From: Carallia brachiata
Taxonomy: Eukaryota; Streptophyta; Magnoliopsida; Malpighiales; Rhizophoraceae
Direction of reading: 5' to 3'
Assembly (NCBI GenBank): GCA_021464245.1
Contig: JADCRB010000064.1
Span: forward strand, 3,527,455-3,591,454
Length of the DNA: 64,000 bases
The position numbers and the translations under genes are program-made. This document shows, piece by piece, positions 32,804 to 44,068 of this stretch. The number at the start of each line of letters is the position of its first letter. Positions within the stretch are counted from its first letter, which is position 1. The notes below the pieces were generated by a model that worked only from the letters and a program-made list of their open reading frames with translations, searched no databases and was not told the origin of the DNA.

Positions 32804-34690
32804 GATCCTCCGATTAATGCTCCTGTGTAATTTAGTCAAGGACCGTGAAGGGTTAATCTCGACCGAGAGATGTTGAATTTCCACAGCGTGAACTTGAACT
32901 GTAGGAAATGGATCCCACTGAGGGCCGAGGCTTGATCTCAAGTGGATTAGTTGAACTCCGGTGAGGGCCGTAGGAGGCTTGATCCCACTCGGACTGGATG
33001 GACTTCGGTGAGGGCCATAAGAGGCTTGATCCTACTCGAATTGATTGGATTCCGGTGAGGGCCGTAAGAGGCTTGATCCCACTCGAACTGGATGGACTCC
33101 GGTGAGAGCCGTATGAGACTTGATCCCACTCAGATATTTATGATTTTAATATCTTGGATTTTTGATCTAGCGGATCCAACTCAGTGGCAGCTAGAGAGCA
33201 TACACCCAAAATATTTAGAGAGAGAAAGAAAGAATGCAAAACTTTAGAAGAGAGGATTTTGCTTTGCATGGGATGGATTGAAAGGCTTTGAGGGGTGCCT
33301 ATTTATAAGGTTTTGGGGGAGGATAGAGCCAAAATTGTATGACTTGGATCATACATGACAAGGGCCCTTTTAGGTGGTTGATGTTGATATCTTGCATGGC
33401 TATCAACTTTGCCAACTTTGAATGATGTGGATCTTACATGGCAAGGATCCTCCGATTAATGCTCCTGTGTAATTTAGTCAAGGGCCGTGAAGGCTTAATC
33501 TTGACCGAGAGATGTTGAATTTCCACAGCGTGAACTTGAACTGTAGGAAATGGATCCCACTGAGGGCCGAGGCTTGATCTCAAGTGGATTAGTTGAACTC
33601 CGGTGAGGGCCGTAGGAGGCTTGATCCCACTCGGACTGGATGGACTTCGGTGAGGGCCATAAGAGGCTTGATCCCACTCGAATTGATTGGACTCTGGTGA
33701 GGGCCGTAAGAGGCTTGATCTCACTCAGATATTTAAGATTTTAATATCTTGGATTTTTGATCTAGCAGATCCAACTCAGTGGCAATTAGAGAGCATACAC
33801 CCAAAATATTTAGAAAGAGAAAGAAAGAATGCAAAGCTTTAGAAGAGATGATTTTGCTTTGCATGGGATGGATTGAAAGGCTTTGAGGGGTGCCTGTTTA
33901 TAAGGTTTTGGGGAAGGATAGAGCCAAAATTGTATGACTTGGATCATACATGACAAGGGCCCTTTTAGGTGGTTGATGTTGATATCTTGCATGGCTATCA
34001 ACTTTGCCAACTTTGAATGATGTGGATCTTACATGGCAAGGATCCTCCAATTAATACTCCTGTGTAATTTAGTCAAGGGCCGTGAAGGCTTAATCTTGAT
34101 CGAGAGATGTTGAATTTCCACAGCGTGAACTTGAACTGTAGGAAATGGATCCCACTAAGGGCCGAGGCTTGATCTCAAGTGGATTAGTTAAACTCCGGTA
34201 AGGGCCGTAGGAAGCTTGATCCCACTCGGACTAGATGGACTTCGGTGAGGGCCATAAGAGGTTTGATCCCACTCGAATTGATCGGACTCCGGTGAGGGCC
34301 GTAAGAGGCTTGATCCCACTCGAACTGAATGGACTCCGGTGAGAGCCGTAGGAGGATTGATCCCACTCAGATATTTAAGATTTTAATATCTTGGATTTTT
34401 GATTTAGCGGATCCAACTCAGTGGCAGCTAGAGAGCATACACCCAAAATATTTAGAGAGAGAAAGAAAGAATGCAAAGCTTTAGAAGAGAGGATTTTGCT
34501 TTGCATGGGATGGATTGAAATGCTTTGAGGGGTGCCTATTTATAGGGTTTTGGGGGAGGATAGAGCCAAAATTGTATGACTTGGATCATACATGACAAGG
34601 GCTCTTTTAGGTGGTTGATGTTGATATCTTGCATGGCTATCAACTTTGCCAACTTTGAATGATGTGGATCTTACATGACAAGGGTCCTCT
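32804..34690. repeat. Three ~0.6 kb tandem units with 46 bp sub-repeats
   Basis: Units 32804-33444 (641 bp), 33445-34040 (596 bp) and 34041-~34690. Each starts GATCCTCC(G/A)AATTAAT-like and contains 3-4 copies of a ~46 bp motif (CCGGTGAGGGCCGTAAGAGG, then CTTGATCCCACTCG), followed by a conserved 320 bp part. The 45 bp size difference of the middle unit equals one sub-repeat. On the minus strand each unit has CTTATAAATAGGCACC, a good TATA context, upstream of the sub-repeats. This looks like LTR or promoter-derived sequence, but I found no protein domain to classify it. Confidence 0.8.
33293..33312 (-). promoter_or_regulatory. TATA-box-like element of the 0.6 kb unit
   Basis: CTTATAAATAGGCACC on the minus strand. 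The same element recurs in the other units (near 33890, 34535) and in the half-unit at 29490. It would direct transcription leftwards across the 46 bp sub-repeats. Activity is inferred from the motif alone. Confidence 0.4.
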
Positions 34691-37124
34691 TTGGTGGTTG
34701 GATTTTGACATTTTCTTTTCTTTTTTTTTTTAATGTATAATGAATATTGTTAGATTGATGGACATAATGTATTGATTATTTTGGAGACAATTATATTTTT
34801 AAAAGTAGTATTGAATACGAGTTAAAATATATCTTTAGAGTGTAACCGAAATAAAAAAAAGAAAAAACACAAAAGAGGAAAAAAGAAAATAGAAAAAAAA
34901 AATACAAAGCCTCCAACATGTGATGAATATACAAGAGCTCCAATAATGTCACCCACTTTTGTCAACCCATGGTCCGAAACTTGATACTTGATGCAGGATG
35001 AAGACATGTCAATAAATTATGGGACATTGAAGCCTTATAGCTTCATTTACAACAAATTGGAAAATCTATAGAAAAAAAAAATTTAATACAAGAAATTTTA
35101 ATTAGAAAAAGTTGTGAAAATGAAGGTAGCCTCTTTGGAACTGTCAAATTAGAACTCAAATCAGAGTTAGAAAAACATATTGCCAAACAAAAAAGAGGAC
35201 AAGGTGATCAAGATGCACAGAGGTGGAAGTTGTAGCGAAAGAGGGGCCTATGGACCCCTATTGCTAGGGGTGAGAGCCCCCTAGTCCCACTTTGTTTTTT
35301 ATTTTTGTTGTGGATCCCAAAAGTATTCTTGTTACATTTTTTTTTTCTCCAACTGTTAATTGTTGTTTTTTTATTTTATTTTATTAAAAGCAAAGTTCTG
35401 TGGTTTGTTATTTTTTGCAAAATATTAACAAGATATATGCCAAAATTAATCTTTGCTTGTAAATTTATATTTTATGACTAAGGAATTGATTTTTTTTTCT
35501 TTAATCTCTATTTTTTTTATTGCTCTTAATACTTATTATGTGAAAGAGAACAAATTCCGACCCATCTCTTCTGTCAGAGGAAAAAAATTAATCAAGTCGA
35601 AAAACTTCAATAAAAGAAATTTTTTTTTGAAATGTAATTAATGGATACGTAGTAGACAAGTAGAAATTTGAACTATTAAATAGTAAAAGATATATTAAAT
35701 AAATAAAAATAAATTGTAAATATCATTAAATTGAGTACATAATTAATGCATGTTTTATTAAATTTGTCAAAATAGTTTTGATCATACATTGCATCCCCTT
35801 TATATTTGAATACTGCAGCATTAATTTTTGAGCACTAATCTTAATTCATGGAGAACATGTTGCTTTTTCAACTGGTAATAGAATATGAATTTGAAAAGAT
35901 TGGCACCTTTTTTTAACTGAACAAATAAAAAGATTGTATAGGTAATATGACTTGTTCGAAACATTAGTGACATAAGTTACTTTTATTAGAGCATTTTGCT
36001 AGTGAAATAAATTGGATTGAAAGCAGCAATCCCCATGTAAAACTCTTAGATGTTTAGATATGTCTTTCTTTTGATTTGGCTTTCCAATGTCCATCGCTCT
36101 AATTACAATCCTTGTAGATTTGGAGGACATAAATCGTGCATCATATTTGCTGCAAAGGTTTTAAATCTATTTAATTTTGTTTTCTATCTTTCCCTTGTCT
36201 AAATGATATAAATTGAAGAGAACTTACGGGCGGCTGTGCATTGCAAAGCTGCACACATTGTAGTTGAAAAAAATGCGTGACACCTGGCTATTGATGGTGC
36301 TATGCCCATTACTCAGGAAAATGGGGCTGCATGGGTAACATCACAATCATTAATGCAAGCATTTTTCAGCTCTAAAAAAAAAATAGAATTTTTATCCCAT
36401 TTAATAAAAATAAACAAAAATATACCTATTATTAAATTTCAATAAATAGTATATGGTAAATGGTAGAGCTACTCCTGCTTCAACGACCAGTTGATTTAAA
36501 TATATATTTATGGATCAGCAAATCAGTTTGGCAAGTAAATTTTCATGGTCAAATATCAGTATATCACGTGCAGTGGTTAAATATAGGTAATTAAATTTGT
36601 TAAGGGACCGGCTGACCGTTTCTTTTCAAAAATATAGATTTAATGGTAATTTCACCTGTTTCCCTTTTCTGGGGACTAAATAAGTACGGTTCACATAGCC
36701 TCTTTCTTTATATGCATAAGGCTCTATAGTTCAGATTTTTTGTTCTAAAGTTCAGTATCTGAAAATTTTATTAGATTTTAATTAATTCGGTTTAACTTAA
36801 AAATGACTCATTGAAGAGTAAAGTCCTTTTAACGTTTATATATATATATATATATAAGACTAGAACACAAAATCTTATTTAAAAAAATTAAATTGTAGTC
36901 ACTTGAACCAATAAATATTATTTTATAATTCAGATTGCTTCTTTCTCTTTCACCGTAAAAATCTAATTTGGTTGGATCAGACTGAAAAAAAGAGATCCAT
37001 CTCCTACTTAAACAATTCCCTACTCATTTGGATAAAAAAAAACGTAATAATTTTATCTTAATGACCGTTAGTTTAGAGGATAGGTTATTGGTTTTTTAAT
37101 TTAGATAATTCACCTTGAACGTCG
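34375..37124. repeat. Tandem duplication, right copy (X')
   Basis: Second copy of 29333-32703. It differs by a ~558 bp absence at 35243 (joining GCGAAAGAGG to GGCCTATGG), a ~65 bp absence near 36571, a TA expansion near 36837-36856 and scattered substitutions. No gene is supported in it. Confidence 0.88.
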
Positions 37125-38192
37125 ACTTTCACGGTATAAAGTATGTGAGTTGGCAAATGTAGTCAATCAAGTCAAGCTCTTTTTTTTTTTTTTCTCAAAA
37201 GCAAAAGTCAAACCTTTTAAAGCAATCCATCAAAGCAGGACGCATGGCTGTCCAATAATAGGATTTGACTAAAAAAAAAATATAGAAATATAATAATAAA
37301 TATAAAATTAATATATAAAAATTTGGACTATTAAATAATAAAATTATATAAAAATTTTTTAAAAAATCATCAAATTAGTTCTATATCTTCCGAATAATAA
37401 AAATTGTATATCTGGGTCCTTTACAAGCAACTTGCGCTATCTTGTCAGGAAAATTAATAATAATCATTGGACACTTAAATTACTTTTTAATTATCCAAAA
37501 TAAACAAAATAAAAATAATTATATTATGCAGACACGTAATATATGTCATATAAAAAATATGTAATTAATTTAATAATTTATTTTTTAAAAAATTTAATGT
37601 ATTTTAAATTATCTAGTAATTTAAATTTTTATATACTAATTTTATATTTATTATTTAATGCCTACGTAGCTTTATTCAAATAAAAATAACCAACTACGTT
37701 GCAACGAAGTCTTAAATGCTTCGTGTCAGATAGGCAAAACCATGACCACTCTGTGTTTAGTTTTTTCATTGTTAATTTTTGATATTGCTTTTTAATTATT
37801 ATTATTATTGTTATTGTTAATTATTATTATTTTTGCTGTTGTTTGGGTATCAAATAAATTATAATATTTAATTAAATAAATATTATTAATTATTGATTCA
37901 ATAAATAAAATAATTATTTTATTATAATAAATAATTTTTTAAATTGTCATTAATATTAACTAACCTCGTACCATATTTATAAGTAAAAATTTGTAGGACT
38001 TAAAGAACAACTATAATTTAAAATAAATATATTAAAAATCATGGTTATTATTTATACATTAAAAAATATTATTATTGTGTTTGAAAAAATAATAATATTT
38101 TTATTACGTTAAGTTGTTGTTTGCATGGTAACTAAGAAAAAAAATCTTACTCCTTTTGGGCAAGAGAAATTGATACGTCTTAATAACATTTA
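37125..38192. other. AT-rich intergenic, no gene seen
   Basis: Long A/T-rich stretches and short (ATT)n tracts near 37796. No ORF with coding character. Confidence 0.5.
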
Positions 38193-38416
38193 TGGTGTGT
38201 TTGGATTTGTGAGAAATTGTGAGAAAGAAAGTTGTGAAAAAATAAAATTATTTAGAATAATGAATAATAATTTGTGAGAAAAAAATTATGAGAAAAAATT
38301 TGTTTGAATTAATGCAAAAGTTGTGAAAAAAATGTGAAAAGATAATATATAATGATTATGTTTTATTTTTTGATGTTTTTATTTTTTAATGATTTTCTGA
38401 CAAACCAAACAAAGTA
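38193..38416. mobile_element. PIF/Harbinger-like MITE with TTA target duplication
   Basis: 224 bp. Left end TGGTGTGTTTGGATTTGTGA; right end reverse-complemented TACTTTGTTTGGTTTGTCAG. Flanked by TTA at 38190-38192 and 38417-38419. The ends resemble those of the MITE at 55330-55587 (TGTGTTtGGATT core). No coding capacity. Confidence 0.65.
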
Positions 38417-38419
38417 TTA

Positions 38420-39724
38420 AGATTGATATTTTTTTATTATTAAAATAAATAAAATGTTATTTTTAATAAAAAATTATTTTTTAACAGTGAACCACCTTAT
38501 TTTTTCTTCCCTCACATTCTCCTACATTTTCCCGTAGTCCTATGTATTTATTACTTTCAATGGTGGGTGAACAGTAAAAATCTTTATGCCTGTATTGAAG
38601 ACAGTTTTCTCAAAAAAAAAAAAAAACCCATCGATAGTTTCTAAAACGGAAAAGGTTAGGAGCCAAATAATATGGTCAAAATATGGCGAAATTAAAATAA
38701 GATCGAAAAGAAAAGTTGGAATTTTTTAAAAAATAAAATTTATAAGTAATATTAAGTGTATTTAAAGTAATATTAAATATATTTAAAATATATTTTTAAA
38801 AATAATATGACCAAAATATGACCATATTGAATAACCAATAATGAAGCCATTTCATGGGTTTGAGTTGCTTGTTTCAATAGCTATTAATGAGAGAAAAAAG
38901 TTAGCTCAATTGCAACAAAAATTTTTTAACTAAATACTTCAACTCTTATTTTTTAGAAAAGCAACAACGGCAACACTCATCAACAAGACTGAACATCCCC
39001 TGAGCATCTATATCTCTAATTATTCACAAAACGTTCTCCTAATTATTTGCTGTTTTTTTTTTTCAGCTGCTAATTTTTTATTAACATATTATTTTGTGAT
39101 AGAATATTCATAATCTTGACGAGAAAAATAAATCGGTATAAAGGGTGTCCAATTCAATGCTCAAGTTCACAACCACATGCCATATTATATTCATTTCCAC
39201 GGAGAAATTTTCTTTTTTTTACAATTATTTACAAAAAAATTTTAGAAACTTCAAATAAGAAATTTAAAAAGTTTTAAAATGATATGAATCGTTAAATAAT
39301 TAAATTCAGAATAATAAAAAAATAAATAAATTATTAGTTATTATCAGATGAGATTGTGTAATTATTTTAATATCACTTAAATGAAATTTCTTAATGATGC
39401 TCATATATAAATATAGAACTCATTTTCAACTTGAAAGAATTTCCATCGGATTAACTAAGAAAGATTGTCCATGTTGAGGAGGAAGTTAGAGAATCCTAGA
39501 GTGGGCGGGGAGTTATGAAAATCCAACATCAAAATTTGGTGGTAATTAGATATTTAATTAAAATTTTTTAATTTTATATTTAAATTTTAATGACTACATT
39601 ATTTTTTTTGGCGTTAGGGGGAGATTTTTTTTTATGAATATGCTGTTAGTTTGGCCAGCTGTTTTTTTATTTATATAGATGACTATTATTTTAAACATTT
39701 TTTTGGATAGTATTCATGTCATTT
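38420..39724. other. AT-rich intergenic, no gene seen
   Basis: No ORF with domain evidence. Includes an A run near 38613-38626 and low-complexity segments at 39190-39400. Confidence 0.5.
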
Positions 39725-39741
39725 ATTGTATAACATCATTA

Positions 39742-40570
39742 TATTTTTTTTTTTTAACTAAGAGGAAAGCCTTCCATATAGAACAGGCCAAATCATATTA
39801 TAAACAGAGTCAACTAAAAGAGTCAACATCACATTTACAAAGGAAAACAATTCAATCACATAAACCAACAAGGCACAGGCCACCACTAAAACAGACCAAC
39901 CCAAGTATCCCACAGCTACCGTGGGCCCAATGAAGCCCATACCCAAGCCCATAGGCAGGGTAAGAAACAGGCATGCATAAGGGAAGAAACGGGAAGCTAG
40001 AGACCAACAGTCCTAAGCCAGCTAATGCCACCGACCGCAAAACCCCAAGGTGGGGAAAAGGCCGAGCTCCAAAGGAGCCGTTGGTAGAAAAAGCCCAGCA
40101 TCAATCAGGAGCACGCCAAACTTGCCCAGGCCCCTAAACAAAGCTCAAACCACAAACACCCGTTGCGGAGAATAGGGTTGCCAAACAAAGGAAGGCTGAA
40201 CAAAAGCTGTAACTGAGAAAGCAAAAGACCTACGGGACTCAGGCACGTTAGACTATACAGGGGAACCCTCCAATGCCAAAAAGCCACCCCTCCCCGCTAT
40301 TGGAGGCGGGAGAGACCACGGGAGATGCCAACCCGCACCAAGCTCATGAGCTCAAAGGCAGTTGATCAAAGAAGATGACCCACACCTCCAGCAATAGCAA
40401 CCGAAACGAAACCAGATAAGAGGACAAAGCCCCACACAAACCCACAAAGGGTAGAGAGCTCAAGAAGGAGTACAAACACTGAGGCCAACCGAGTGATTGG
40501 AATAGAAGAAGAAAGCTCTCAACACACGTTAACTGAAATGTGCACACGATAACAAACCCCTATTTAGTAC
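39742..40570 (-). mobile_element. Non-LTR-type retro-insertion with poly(A) and 17 bp TSD
   Basis: The left border is a T run (39743-39755 region), which is a poly(A) tail on the minus strand. Both sides carry the 17 bp direct repeat ATTGTATAACATCATTA (39725-39741 and 40571-40587). The 829 bp body is distinctly GC-richer than its surroundings and holds only short minus-strand ORFs (for example one ending WPVLYGRLSS) without reverse-transcriptase motifs. So it is a 5'-truncated LINE, a SINE-like element or a processed transcript. Its right-hand ~370 bp recur at 20783-21153. Confidence 0.75.
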
Positions 40571-40587
40571 ATTGTATAACATCATTA

Positions 40588-40672
40588 AGAAGAAAAAAGG
40601 ACAGATAGGAAAATTTGGAAACAAGATGCTTCAAATCAACTCAACAGAAAGCTAAAAGTGGAGAGTAGGAAA
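40588..40672. repeat. 85 bp segment shared with 30457-30540
   Basis: GAAAAAAGGACAGATAGGAA and following bases, through CAAGATGCTTCAAATCAAC, match 30457-30540 with few changes. The similarity ends abruptly on the right. It sits directly beside the retro-insertion's target duplication. Confidence 0.65.
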
Positions 40673-41191
40673 AAGAAAGTGCACTTAAAATAGGGATCTT
40701 TTCTGCTACAGAAATCCAAAGTTTTTTCCAGCCAAGATCAAGGCCAAAACAAGTTTTTCTTTTTTCCACATTTCCTAAGTAGCCAAACGGTTATATGGAA
40801 AATAAAAAAAGATAAGGTGCAAAAGATTTGTTTGTTGCTAAATTGGATGATAATAAGGTAAAAAAAAGGACTGCAAACATCCATGGAGAAACATATTTCA
40901 CCAGAATATAACAAAAGACATCGGTTTGAAGGGCTGTTGCTCAGATATCACTGACTAATGATTGCTCAACTGCCTCAGCCTAACCTAAAATAGACAGTGC
41001 ACGGAAGGCATTTCCAATAACTCAAAGATATGAAGGCTCACACTTCAGTTAAGCATGCATAAACTGCTCACCGCACTACATAGAACTTGTGAAAGTTATT
41101 GTATCTTCTCCACCAAAAATGTCTGCCTCAAGTCAAATTTTACACATGAATATTATAGCTGCATATCTAAATTCTATTGTAATACCTGCAG

Positions 41192-41972
41192 GCAATTGAT
41201 AGGAGAAGAACTTGCTGGCTTGAGCATCAAAGTTCTGCAGAGTTTGGAAAGCAAACTGGAGATGAGTTTAAAAGGTATCCAAAACAGAAAGGTATGAAAC
41301 CCAAGAAGGCACTGCAGCAAAATTTAACCTATATCATTATTGTGCGTGTGTTTATTGATTCAGGATTCTTCCTTTTTGCAGGAACAAATTTTATCCGAGG
41401 AAATTAAAGAACTAAACCGAAAGGTTTTCCTGAAATACTGATCTCAATACTTCCAAAACTGTCATAGAGAGATAATCATCTTGACTGATGTTCCTGGACT
41501 GTGTTGCAGGGAAATATGATTTACCTAGAAAACCTTGAACTGCACAAAAAGGTAGTACCTCATCCATCAAGAAAATGCAGAATTGCGAAAGGTATTTATC
41601 TAGAGATAATATGCATCAATATATAAATCCCTATCATCTCCTAGGCAGTGGCAATGTATTTTCATGCATAACCTGCCTAGAAATATATACCTACCAACTC
41701 CTAGATCCAGCCAATAAGACACACGGACATGAAATCAGCCTCTAGATTCGAAAAAGAAAACAATTGTTCCGCAGCTAGAAGCCTAAACAGAAGTTTTCAA
41801 AACTCAGGTCTATGGAGAAAAAAGATTTTACCGAAGCAACAACTAGTTCCTATCCACAATACCTTTTGAGTGACAAGTATGACTTGCAACCCCCAAGTCA
41901 CCTTCAAGTAAGCCAGCTACAACTTCGTGACAATGAGCAGCCAGAAGGAGCAATAAATCTGGGGCAAGTTGC
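41192..41972 (+). pseudogene. MADS-box K-domain and C-terminus fragment, AGL17-clade-like
   Basis: Exons 41192-41291 (QLIGEELAGLSIKVLQSLES, then KLEMSLKGIQNRK), 41382-41423 (EQILSEEIKELNRK), 41510-41551 (GNMIYLENLELHKK) and from 41808 (VYGE, then ATTSSYPQYLLSDKYDLQPP). This is the second half of the keratin-like K domain and the C-terminal region of type II MADS transcription factors of the ANR1/AGL21/AGL16 group. Exon sizes of 42 bp are typical of such genes. The DNA-binding MADS domain and the first K exons are not found upstream in the window; a retro-insertion and a shared 85 bp repeat lie there instead. The last exon needs one A removed from the AGAAAAAAGAT run to stay in frame. I infer a 5'-truncated relic. 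Confidence 0.8.
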
Positions 41973-44068
41973 TTCCACGCTGTCAAAAAATACAATTATC
42001 ATGGCAACTTTCAATTGGATAAAGTTTTGTTCAACATATATTACAGCCTACAACTGCAATAGAGCAAATAACAGCTGGGGATGGTTATCAGTTACAAGGT
42101 CAGGAAACTGATCCATAGTTCAAAAGCCCAAGCTTCTAGACAGCATCCAAATGCAGCCACTGCATATATGTTCAGCAACAGAATCATATTTGGTATGATA
42201 TGTTCGATAAAACAGACTTCATAATTCTTGCAAAATGATTGCCAGATAATTATCTCTATGATTTAGGCAAATAATGAGCATGTGCAATATCAGCCATTTG
42301 TTTTCTTGTTCTGCGACAAAAGGACAGGGGAAGCTAGGTGTTACTTCAACTGTACCTTAGTTTGGAAAACTGAACTGCTTGTGGAATATGTAGTATCAAT
42401 TTGTGTGTAGTGAAAATTCATGGGCTTTTTAAGAAATGTCTCAATTCGATTTTTTCCCCTTAGATCTAGAATAACAAATTATTCAACTCTACCCCTCTGA
42501 TATGCTTACGAAATCAAAATGTAAATACAAGTACAACCCAAAATACTCAATGAACCACATTGCATCTTCAAAGGTATACACAATGCCCAGCACAACAAAA
42601 CAACATAACGCAACTAGACTTTATGTTTCGAACTGCTAAGCAAAATACTATCACAGACAAACTCCCATGTTATGCCAGTTAGTCTATCACAGTATAACCT
42701 GGGACTGGAGATAAGCATGATAAGAATAGAACCGGTTCTGTATTCAACAAAACATGAGAATGTAAACCGAGCACGAAAACAGGTAAACAGCATACATTAT
42801 GCAACAATATTGCACCATGAGAAAAATGAAATGTACCAAGAATGTGCAACTAAAAACGCCGAAAAAATCTGAAACCGACTGATGCGCAACAGGTAACCAA
42901 AATGAAAATAATGTAAACAATTAAAATTCTTCTTGTAGATTCTTCATCACTGACTAGCAATGATTTATAGATTTTTCATATGATTTTCATACCCAGTTGC
43001 CTTTTGCCAGGTCTCGCAACAAACTCAGTGACCGTAACTATGCAGACAAGGAACTTCAACACATGCAGGGGACAAAGGCTGATAATTGAGCTTCAGCATC
43101 GTATCGGCATTCCAAGAAGTAAGTAAACCTGGATGGCATTATAGTTGTGCTTACCGGGAAGCCAGTAACTAAAGAGAAAAATGAACGTGACATGTACCTT
43201 CTTCAAGACCTACATTACACTGATGTTTCCGAATAAAAAATGATTAGTCAAGCAAATCGCTTTCAAATGTTAAATTTGGCCCACAAAACAAATAAAAAAC
43301 TACTGAACCGGAACCAAACGCATCAAATTAACTGTTGTAACTTTCATCAAAACCCAACGTGACACCATTTATACTTTAGCACGAGAATAAATACCTTAAC
43401 TTAATAAGATGGTCTGCTTTTGATTGAAATGGCCATGAAAAATGAGAGAAGCTTTAGGTTCACAGAATTGGTGAATTGGAAGTGTTGACATCTCCTCCAC
43501 TCCGCTAATCCGTAAACTTTTGGAGTTCCTGACTTCCGATAAATTTTTATTAGACGAGGCAAAGATATTTTTCTCGATAAACCCATAAAAAACGTACGCT
43601 TTCCTTTAATTAGTATTTGGTACACTTACTTTCTTATTGGTATTTTTATTAAAAATATTCTTAAAGTAATATTAATGTATCCTTAAAAAAAAGACTAATA
43701 TTAATGTCAATAAGGACTACGGCATCAATTGCGATCCTCCGCTTTTCACGTTATTAATTAGAATTTCATTACATTACTTTATTTTAAATTATACTAAAAT
43801 AATTACATTAACATTTAAAAATTAATATTATTTTTATTAATTTATATTATTTAATTTTACTTTAATCTCATAAAAAAAAATAACATCAAATATTTTCTTA
43901 TCAATTTAACATGATTTGTTTAGTGTAAAAAATTAATTTTTTTAATATTTTAAAACATATCATAAATCTTGAGAAGAAAATAGAAAAGACACAAATAAGC
44001 GCGCTTCCGCTGCAAATTCTCGTCAACTAAACCGAAGCACTTTGAATTACCTATTTCCTCGTAACTAA
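41973..44068. other. Intergenic; PPR upstream region
   Basis: No domain-bearing ORF. 43640-43960 is AT-rich and directly precedes the PPR start. A run of moderately complex sequence at 42100-43400 could include 3' UTR or intron of the broken MADS gene, but nothing recognisable. Confidence 0.45.

Noticed and set aside
29333..34690. Complete LTR retrotransposon built from the TATA-bearing units
   Set aside because: No gag or pol domain, primer-binding site or TG...CA-bounded LTR pair could be identified between the units.
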